Below, piece after piece: positions 1 to 7,727 of a stretch of DNA of 22,010 nt. Each line of letters starts with the position of its first letter. Position 1 is the stretch's first letter. Under the pieces are notes generated by a model. The model was not told where the DNA came from. It worked only from the letters and a program-made list of their open reading frames with translations, and did not search any database. Origin of the DNA: Diplocarpon mali (taxonomy: Eukaryota; Ascomycota; Leotiomycetes; Helotiales; Drepanopezizaceae); contig JAENRP010000139.1 in the NCBI GenBank assembly GCA_024741835.1, positions 1 to 22,010 of the forward strand. The letters are read 5' to 3'. Made by a program: the position numbers and the translations under genes.

Positions 1-43
1 ACATATATACATATATATATATATATACATACATATACATTCT
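1..43. repeat. TA/ATAC microsatellite
   Basis: The window opens with alternating TA dinucleotides broken by ATAC/CATA units. It is simple-sequence DNA with no coding signal, and it may continue to the left of the window. Confidence 0.85.
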
Positions 44-320
44 CCTATATACATAGATATCTCTACCTACGCATCATCCTGGCAAATGATGTGCAGGCAG
101 GTTGTTGATGCCGGATGCGTCGCCTCGACTCCGTATCGGTGTCAGAAAAGACAAACCTTTCATCCGGAGTCCTTGCAGGGATGGCGCAGCAGTGCGACGA
201 TGCTCGGTAGCGACCAGGCTGTTCTATGTATGGTAGGTAAAGTAGGTTCCGTGCGGTGTTGGAAAGGCGGGGATCAGTCTTGCGGCCGTTCGACCACTCG
301 GTCTCGGTCTTGTTCTCGCT

Positions 321-337
321 CGTCTCGTCTCGTCTCG
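321..337. repeat. CGTCT pentanucleotide array (3 copies)
   Basis: Three perfect CGTCT units in tandem, flanked on the left by similar TCTCG-type sequence. Short slippage repeat in intergenic DNA. Confidence 0.8.
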
Positions 338-448
338 ACGAGGCTGCAGGCAGCCTGAATAGCCTTTGACTCTGTCCGCACCAAGGGCAAATCAAGACTC
401 CTCGCGGTTGGAGACCGACTGACTGGCGGCCTCGACATATGCGCCCTG

Positions 449-469
449 CTCCCAGCTCCCAGCTCCCAG
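449..469. repeat. CTCCCAG heptamer array (3 copies)
   Basis: Three perfect head-to-tail copies of CTCCCAG in intergenic DNA. Confidence 0.85.
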
Positions 470-1162
470 ACGCTCGCTGGTCCCGACATGCCCGGCACCG
501 CACCGGCATGAGTCTCATGTCATGCACTGCTTGCTGTACGAGCGTGCGATGCGGTGAGAAGAAGCGAGGCGGGTGCCGTACGGAGAGCAGTGGAGAATGG
601 GAGTACGCAGTTGCTGGGAATATCGTGGGAGTGTCCGACACGATGCGAGCATCTTGGGGCTTGCGCGGAAGAGGGGAATGGGAAAATGTAAGAAGGAAAG
701 AGAAATGAAATATTCTCAAATTCTCAAATTCGAAAAGAAAGAGAGAAAGGAAAAGGAGGGACCGGGGGTGGGAAGAGCCAGAGCCACAATAGAGTTACAC
801 TAGAGCCAGAGTCAGGGCCAAGAGAGTATTGGATGGGGGCGTCTGCATGCGAGCAGATGCATACATTCCCAAATGATCGGCTAACAGGCGATGCGGTAAG
901 GCGATGCGGCGATTGTGTGGTGTTGTTGATCTGCTTTGCTCAGCACGAGTGGGAGGGAGAGGGAGAGAGGTGGCCGATCCCGTCGACTCGATTCAGACGA
1001 CATGACCAATGTCGAGCCGGGGCAACTCGAGCCCCAGCCCAGGCTCCGCTGGGTTTCCATTGCGAAGGAGAACAACGGGGGCAAACGCGACAAATCGCTG
1101 TTGCGCTGCAGCTCTGGCGACGTCGTGTCGGCTATGGCTACTCGAAGCATGGTGGCAGTGAT

Positions 1163-1320
1163 AGCCATGGCAATGGCCATGGCAATGACGATGACGACGG
1201 CAATAAGAAGAATAAGAAGAATAATAAGAATAATAATAAGAAGAGTAATGAGAGTCATGATAAGAGTAGTAATAACCATAGTAGTAATTGTGATGATGAT
1301 AATAATAATAATAATAATTA
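1163..1320. repeat. Compound hexamer and trinucleotide tract
   Basis: The left part alternates CCATGGCAATGG-type units. The right part (about 1201–1320) is an imperfect trinucleotide tract of AAG, AAT, AGT, GAT and finally AAT units. Because the period is three, a plus-strand frame stays open through it and would encode a Gly/His/Asn run, then Asp/Lys/Asn/Ser-rich text, ending in poly-Asn at a TAA at 1319–1321. The opposite strand is open as well, which is the expected artefact of a trinucleotide repeat rather than evidence of a gene. Confidence 0.85.
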
Positions 1321-1398
1321 ATGCCTAGTGTCGTAGGACGTGGAGCCATCGCCATCGCGAGGAATCTCTTCGTACCTAGGTACTTCATACGGTATTGT

Positions 1399-1437
1399 GA
1401 GTCGAGTCGAGTCGAGTGTTATATAGCATAGCATAGC
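1399..1437. repeat. Two adjacent pentanucleotide arrays
   Basis: GAGTC is repeated three times at 1399–1413, followed after a short spacer by ATAGC repeated three times at 1423–1437. Both are short slippage repeats in intergenic DNA. Confidence 0.8.
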
Positions 1438-1895
1438 GTAGGTACTTATACTTCAAAGTCTACAGTAGTAGAGCATAGTCTAGTCGATCCGCTGCGCTGG
1501 GATCTCGTTCCCCAGGTCTGCAAACAACAAGAATCGTATTGTGGCCCAGAACATTTCCCCTTTGCCATTCAGAAGCATTGGACTTCTTCCTCTGAACCTT
1601 GCGGCCACCCTCTCAAGAGAATCAGGCCGTGTCATAGCCAGCTACCTCGTACCTGACTCTCCCAATTCCAATACGACACCTACCATACCGCACACCCCCA
1701 TACAAAGGCAAAAGAGGCCAGACCTGTACAGTGCGGCGGCGGAACAGTAGGACACCATTGATCTTACTTCGCCATCATCCCCCCCTTACATGAGAAATCG
1801 CCCATCTCCTACAGTTTCACACCGAGAGTCTACCGCACCGAACCCCAAATCCGATCCAGATCCGCCCACGTCGCGTCTGGCACCTGACATCTGGC

Positions 1896-1995
1896 TTCCA
1901 GCATCACGAATCCAGCATCCCGCATCCAGAATCCAGCATCCCGCAACCCGCAACCCAGCATCCCAGCACCCCAGCATCCCAGCCTCCAGCCATCT
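1896..1995. repeat. CAGCATCC-type minisatellite
   Basis: About 100 bp of degenerate repeats built from CCAGCATCC, CCAGAAT and CAACCCG variants. Unit length drifts between about 8 and 12 bp. On the plus strand an open frame crosses it and reads as Pro/Ala/Ser/His repeats, a by-product of the repeat. Confidence 0.75.
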
Positions 1996-2195
1996 CGCCC
2001 GCCCAATTTCTGCGCCGAGAGGGATCATTATCCGTCTTGGACTCAACTATATCAATCGACTCCGCGTCCTGGTGGTCAACGCTTTCTCGTCACCCCTTGT
2101 TCCTTCCATTCCTGTTTCAGAACCCCCCCCCCGTCAACTCATCCAGGCGCTGTGTACATACCTTTTACCTTACTTTACTAAACTAAACCCCCAAA

Positions 2196-2242
2196 CTCTC
2201 TCCCTCTCTCTCCCTCCCTCTCTCTCCCTCTTCTCCCCCCTC
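2196..2242 (+). promoter_or_regulatory. Pyrimidine (CT) tract, core promoter of the TCP11 gene
   Basis: A nearly pure CTCTCCC tract lies about 600 bp upstream of the ATG at 2844. In filamentous ascomycetes such CT-rich blocks often lie just upstream of transcription starts. Together with the candidate leader intron at 2462–2702 it suggests transcription begins around 2250–2450. The start site itself cannot be seen in sequence. Confidence 0.45.
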
Positions 2243-2461
2243 GCTCGGCTTTCGCAACTTTCGTCTTCCCTCACTGTCGATTCCACCCCTCCTCTCTGGC
2301 CGGCTGGTTGTTACCCTCATCGCCCCCTTCATTCGCATTCCTCTCCGTGGGCGACGACCTTCGACCCCTTCCTGTCCTTTCTGTACTCGCCGGCAGTTGG
2401 CTGTAGAACGTCGTAGACGAGACCAAGGTTTTGAATAGAGGAACCTATCGCGAGGCACAAG

Positions 2462-2702
2462 GTACGTCGCCTGCCCACAGGAGAAACGCCAGCAGCCTGT
2501 CTTCCTTTCAGCCCTTTCACCGTTCAGGTCTCGCACCTAGCCGTGCTGCCTCGAGACATCTACTCGTCGCTCGACCACGCTGTGATACCATATGCAGCTG
2601 GCCGGCCACCGAACCCACGAGGCTTCTCTGGCATCCCCACACTCTGATTCCCTTTTGTTTGCTTGACATGCAATGCATACAATACTGATCAGTGGCCTGC
2701 AG
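2462..2702 (+). other. Candidate 5'-UTR intron of the TCP11 gene
   Basis: A strong donor (AAG then GTACGT) at 2462 can pair with a CTGAT branch site near 2683 and an acceptor (CCTGCAG) ending at 2702. Removing it would give a spliced leader between the CT tract and the ATG at 2844. The signals match the consensus, but no coding frame constrains the junction. Confidence 0.4.
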
Positions 2703-2843
2703 ATACACCTACATACCTACCTACTTCGGCGGCCTAACGACCCATCCCCTTTCGGACGCTTTCCCAGACGTATCCCAACCGTCCTCGACACGAAGTTTGG
2801 TGTTCGAAGGCTCCCACAGCTGGACTGAGCGGATACAAGAAGA

Positions 2844-5082
2844 ATGGAGTCAGACGCCAGCAAGAGGAACCGAGCGAACAGTATTGCAGCAACGAACGAC
2901 CACCCGACCTCTCCGACCAACAATGACGGACAAGCGGCGAGCCAGCAGCCCAAGGAGTCGAGGTCGCAAGGGGCAATAGAAATCCAGGTCGAAGCCGACG
3001 GATACGATGTTGGGATACAAGGCAACAAATCTGTTGGCAGCCCCTCATCAAGGAGTCGACAAAACTACGAGCCGGGTCCCGCGGGTCCCTCGTCGAGGAA
3101 CCGGCCAAGCTACGAACCCAGTCCAATGGAAAAGAAGCTGAGACCGAATCACCCAAATTACGAAGTAGACCACCGCTCGCGGCTGAGCTTCACGAGCTAC
3201 ACTCCCAATGCAGCGGAAAGAGGTACCAGGATCAGCACCAAGCCCATCTCAATCGAGCCACCCGTGACGAAAGGAACGCTGAGTGAGCTGGATGTGACCA
3301 AGATCGTGAACAATCCCAAGTTGCGTCACGACATAAATTTCGACCCGGAACTCCACTTCCGGCCGAACCTCGATGGCGAAAAGGGGAGAAGGAAGACGGA
3401 AAAGGCGAACAACTTCTGGGAGACGATGCGAGGACAACTTCGGGATTACCTGACCGACCGAGAGCGATTCGAACAGGAACTTGGCGGCTCGGAATGGTGC
3501 TTACCCGCGACTCTCAATGCCATCCGGGGCATTCTGGAGACGCTGGTTCCGCAGCGAGACAAGCTATCAGTTGAGGAGACGTTCAATATCGAGCTGCTCA
3601 TGCAGCAGTTCCGAAAAGGAGTTGCGGATCTGGTGAAACTGGCCAACTGGCTCTCCCACCTACTCAAATGCCACTGCGCGCCGATGAGAGACAACTGGGT
3701 CGACAATATGGTCACGCAGATCAGCACTGGCGACCGGACCGGGGATGTCGCCATGTTGGTAGCCGGGATGAAGAACCTGCTGGGAGTTCTGGAGGCAATG
3801 AAACTCGTGAGTGAAGCCTCCGCAACCGCATGAGGAATATTTCCTTGTTCATGAGCATGAGCATGCGCATGAGCATTGGCAGGAATCAGTACATCCACGA
3901 AAAATGTGCTAATCATTCCCCAAGGACGTTGCAAACCACCAGATCAGGTGTCTCCGACCGCTGTTGATCGACGATACGGTTCACTTCGAGCAAAAGTTCT
4001 TCATGAAGAAGATTGCCATGGGACGCGTCGACATCGCCGGCGCCCACGTGTGGTACAGGCGTGCGACTGCTGGCTGTGCTGGCTCGGGTCCCGCGAATGA
4101 AGTCATGGATTTCATCAATGCACTGGTGGAGCTTACCCGGCCGCTGAAGTCGGAGCTGTTCCCGCACACTTTTCTCTTCGACGAAGAGCGGCTGATCAAG
4201 CTCCGTATGGATATGCTGGACATGATCAACCTGGAGATTTGCATGCAGCTCTACCGTAACCTGGAGTCCAAGAGCAGGTCCTGTCCTGCCTTCGACAATG
4301 CCCCGTCGACGTCTGCGCTGTCTTCGCCGTACAATCGACCTGCATCGCCAGCTGAAAATGCCGGGCTCTCGTCTCCGACCATCCCATCTCTTCACCACTT
4401 CGATTTGTCCCGATCCAGCCCTCAAGAACGTGGCCACTTCCTTCGGGGCCCCTCGGGCAGACAGTCATGGGTGCCCAAACTTGGGGATGGCTACGCAGGC
4501 TCAACAACATCGAGTGCGCGCTCCTCTCCTTCCACGACTGCCTCGACTCCAGACACGTTGCCACTCACGCCGCTGTACTTGTCCCCGGAGTTCTCCGACG
4601 CGGCCTCACAAGTGCGGACATCCTTGATTGCCATCCTGTCCTCGTCGACTTCCTCTGACAAGTGGGCTTCTGTCTCGAACGATCTAGCTCTTCAAATCCT
4701 CCGCTCCACGACAACTTCTCTCACCCGTCTTCCCCAATTTGAAACTCACGTGGCATTCCACATATCCAACCGCCGATCCAAGCTGTACCAGGACGCCGAG
4801 GAGCGTGTCTTACGCGAGCTTGGAAAAGACTTGAAGAGACTAGTCGACGCTTACACCCCTTTGTCAAGCCTCAAGATCTTTGAGACTGCCACTGCCCCAA
4901 AGAAGGCCTCGACCACTTCCACTGGACCAGAGAGCGGCTTCAAGGAGCAGATAAGCGATATGGCGACGAGAATTGCCCACATTGGGATCTTGCACTGGCG
5001 GGTGTGGGCTCCATTGGCCTATCTTGTGAACCCAGACGAAGTACCCGGATCCGGCTCGGAGAGATCCAAGAGCATGCCTTAA
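2844..5082 (+). CDS. TCP11/Sok1-family protein, 2 exons, 706 aa
   Basis: Exons 2844–3806 and 3925–5082 join in phase 0; the intron has donor GTGAGT, a GCTAAT branch site and acceptor CAAG. The ATG at 2844 is the first after an in-frame TGA at 2826. Residues 1–145 are polar and look disordered, with three spaced motifs of R-x-R/H-x-x-Y-E type. The TCP11 fold starts near residue 147, marked by DVTKIVNNPKLRHDINFDPE, and continues as mostly helical sequence. A Ser/Pro/Thr-rich insert occupies roughly residues 420–540 before the helical C-terminal part. Relatives include yeast Sok1, a multicopy suppressor of protein kinase A loss, so a link to cAMP/PKA signalling is inferred; no enzymatic motif is known or seen. 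The family assignment is good, but the molecular role is not defined by the sequence. Confidence 0.88.
3851..3874 (+). repeat. ATGAGC hexamer array inside the TCP11-gene intron
   Basis: Four tandem hexamers (third copy ATGCGC) lie in the middle of the 118-nt intron at 3807–3924, between donor and branch site. The unit is two codons long. Confidence 0.8.
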
Positions 5083-7727
5083 CTCCTCAGGTCTTGGGTA
5101 TACTATCCTCATCACATCACTTGAGAGCAAGCCGAGGTGGACGAAGCTGAGCCAAGAATAAGCAGAAGAGTTCCAGCGAATATTACTTGCCAACGACAGG
5201 CTCCAGGGCATGAAGTGACGGTGCACCGGTTTTGCCAAGAAATACCTGCAAGAGGCCAACCATTGATATAGGATCAGTGCGGGACAGCTCCCAAAGAGCT
5301 GGCTTAGCTGCGGGGGGGCATGGGAGATCACGGAAGAGTGGAAGAGGACACTAAACCATAGCTCTAAACAGGCAACTTTTCCTATCATCTCTTTTGTTCG
5401 GGTCTCACAATTTCCACTTGGCAGCAAGCCGGTGTTGATCTATCTACACATTCTTCTGATACCCTCTCCCTATCACCGCCTGGATCATTCGGCTCGCGCA
5501 GCCTGTTGTAATATAGATTCATGGGCGTGGTTTGGGATACTTTAAAGAAATTTGCATATCGGTACTGGGAGAACCTGGGTTGTTCAGTCCTCTACGCTTG
5601 CGTGTCCCCCGTTGCCTTTTTTTTCGCGTCGCTATCCTGCTTTGCCGTGCTTTGCTCTGCCGTACATGGTGTTTTTCACAGAAGGTTTTGGTCGCGTTCG
5701 TTGCTTTGAGAAGGGCGGCTTGTATGGGTTTGAGGGCAACTGGGTCTGCGACAGGCATTGGATTTGCGATTGGATTTGGACTGGGCGAGATGACCGAGCG
5801 GTGCGGCGCGAGTAGACTCCGAGGTGTTGGACAGCCCCCGGGAGATTGGCGATCAATTAGCTGCAGGAATGTATAGACACCCCTATTTCACCACCCTTCC
5901 TATATTGGTTATCTCGTGGTGACGCCAAGCGCTGTATTTCACGTAACGTCCAATGTGTCTGGGATTCATGAAGCCAGCCAGGAGTCGGGATTTGGATGTG
6001 CGAGGCGGAGATCGGCGATGCATGGGTTGTTTGTTAGGTGACCTGCTTGTTATTAGAAACTGGGTACATGGGTAGAAATCCTCTCTTCCCCAAGGTACTC
6101 TATTCTCATGGGAACGATGAAAATGGCATGAGGCCACACCGCCCTATTACATAGCCTTGTGATAAGGTCATACTGTACCTATTTCAGCGTCTGCCCTACC
6201 TCTCTGGGCTACAAAAGCCTCTACCTTCTACCTAACAGTACTTGAAGAAAATCACTTTAACAATCGTCATTACAGGCGCAATCACATGTATTTTACATGA
6301 AGTGAGGCACACATGATCCCTTCTTCTGGAACCGCGCTTGTGACTCCCACTACGCCTCCTCATTCGAAACCATCTCAGCCCATCCAGAAACCAGGGAGTG
6401 GGAGCGTTGCCGAGCCACGTGATATGCCATACGCGACAACCGACCGGTATCTCTACCTCGTCCCGCCCTGGCCCACGGCCTTCTCCTACCCCATTCGATG
6501 GGCCTGAGATGCAATCAAGGTTGTCGGATCTCCGTCCGGAAACGGCGGCCTTATCTCCCCGCTACAGGTCAGTGCGGCTCCCTATTCGCTTTAAGCTTGT
6601 TGGCTGCCCGAGCACGTGATCCCAGGCGTCAACCTCGGCGGTGTATTTTGCGAAAGACGAGCTGGGTTGGGGAGTAGGTGCGTGGCGATCTATGGACACG
6701 GCTACGACGTATATTCTACTTGTCAGGGGGGTGGAAGTGAAAGAAGGTCTCTTTATTTTGAGATATAAGGTTTTAGAGCTGATTTACTCACGAGGAAGGC
6801 CTTGGAGTTCGTAGGGGCCCGTTTTTTAAGAGTGGCCGAGTACTCTACGAGCTTAGCTATTAGGGTACGAGATGTGGGACGAAGCTGGTAGGAAGTCGAG
6901 TCAGTCGCGTGTATGAAAGGTTTTATTAGTCATTCGTCAGTAGAGTGGTTGGAGCACAGCCAGTGGGGCATAAAAGGCGCTAAGCTTAATATATGTAGAT
7001 AGGCAAGAAAAACATGAGGCGGTGCGTGCGTATATGCCTTATGTCGCCATACCATTTGAATCACTCCCGTTTTGATTTGCTTCGCATCAACCTCAATTCT
7101 TTTCCATCGCATGCAATTTAGCATACAATGCGTGTCGCTCCTTTCCATCCTAATAAGCATGAGATATAGATGCGGCTACGGAATGAAAAGCACCGTCTCC
7201 CATCATACGCATGACATTTACGTGACCTCCATTTCCTAGAAGTGGTAAGCATATTTGGACACGATGGATGTTTCTACTCATACTCCAGGCCCCCCAGATG
7301 TTTTCGGCTGGGTGGAAGTGCAAATATTCAATTAAATAATCTGCCATGATCGTTTGACATAGGAAGCTGATATTAATTATTTACAGCGATCGTCATCGTA
7401 AAGCACATGTGGCAACCGGTGGCGCTCCTGTCGCCGTCGCCGGTGCCGCGGGCAAAAACTATGGCAGAATTCATCCGCATCCTTCTATTTCCAGTTCCAG
7501 TTCCTGCTCCTGCTCCGTTTGATCAACCGATACATCCCAACGCCAATTGAAATGCGTGTGATGATCACCCTCAAAACGCCGACTGCATCCTTCCCATCCC
7601 TTTCCCCTCCAGCGCTTGTGTAATATGCTAGTGACAGTGAAGTACAGGTCAATTGATGACAAATAAAAAGATGAGTTACGCAGACACGGCTAAGTAGCGA
7701 GCAAAAGGAGAGAATTGCTATACTTCA
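5083..7727. other. 2.6 kb gap between convergent genes
   Basis: This lies between the stop codons of the TCP11 gene (+) and SOG2 (−), so it should mainly hold two 3' UTRs, yet it is far longer than two UTRs need. Open frames here (for example 5532–5876 plus and 4864–5427 minus) have implausible composition or overlap gene ends. I note a 10-bp unit ATTGGATTTG repeated at 5757–5766 and 5769–5778, two CACGTG palindromes at 6416–6421 and 6613–6618, and a small hexamer repeat near 7500. No tRNA, transposon ends or clear spliced gene is visible. Confidence 0.5.
7489..7512. repeat. TTCCAG/TTCCTG hexamer array
   Basis: Four consecutive hexamers (TTCCAG twice, TTCCTG, CTCCTG) lie about 200 bp past the SOG2 stop codon on its 3' side. 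Confidence 0.7.

Larger units (their letters stand above)
1..2195. other. Repeat-rich region without a credible gene
   Basis: About 2.2 kb upstream of the TCP11-family gene. The longest open frames (63–719 minus, 833–1321 plus, 1790–2416 plus) translate to low-complexity or arginine/proline/serine-rich text with no domain I recognise, and they lack convincing splice structure. The stretch contains many short tandem arrays (at 321–337, 449–469, 1163–1320, 1399–1417, 1423–1437 and 1896–1995). It is best read as intergenic and distal promoter DNA. A non-coding transcript cannot be excluded from sequence alone. Confidence 0.6.

Noticed and set aside
63..719. 218-codon open frame on the minus strand
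   Set aside because: Arg/Ser/Pro-rich text with no domain and no splice context. It crosses tandem repeats (CGTCT, CTCCCAG), which keep frames open by chance.
1790..2416. 208-codon open frame on the plus strand
   Set aside because: Its content is the CAGCATCC minisatellite followed by the CT-rich promoter tract read as Ser/Leu/Pro; no credible protein.
4864..5427. 187-codon open frame on the minus strand
   Set aside because: Antisense to the conserved 3' part of the TCP11 gene; composition (Trp/Ser/Leu/Pro) is typical of an antisense shadow.
5532..5876. 114-codon open frame on the plus strand after the TCP11 gene
   Set aside because: Cys/Leu/Arg/Phe-rich with a Gly repeat created by the ATTGGATTTG duplication; overlapping frames on both strands are equally open.
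6825..6915. Possible tRNA: GTGGCCGAG resembles an A box
   Set aside because: No B box (GGTTCGANTCC) at the right distance and I cannot fold a cloverleaf. A tRNAscan-SE hit would be needed to revive it.
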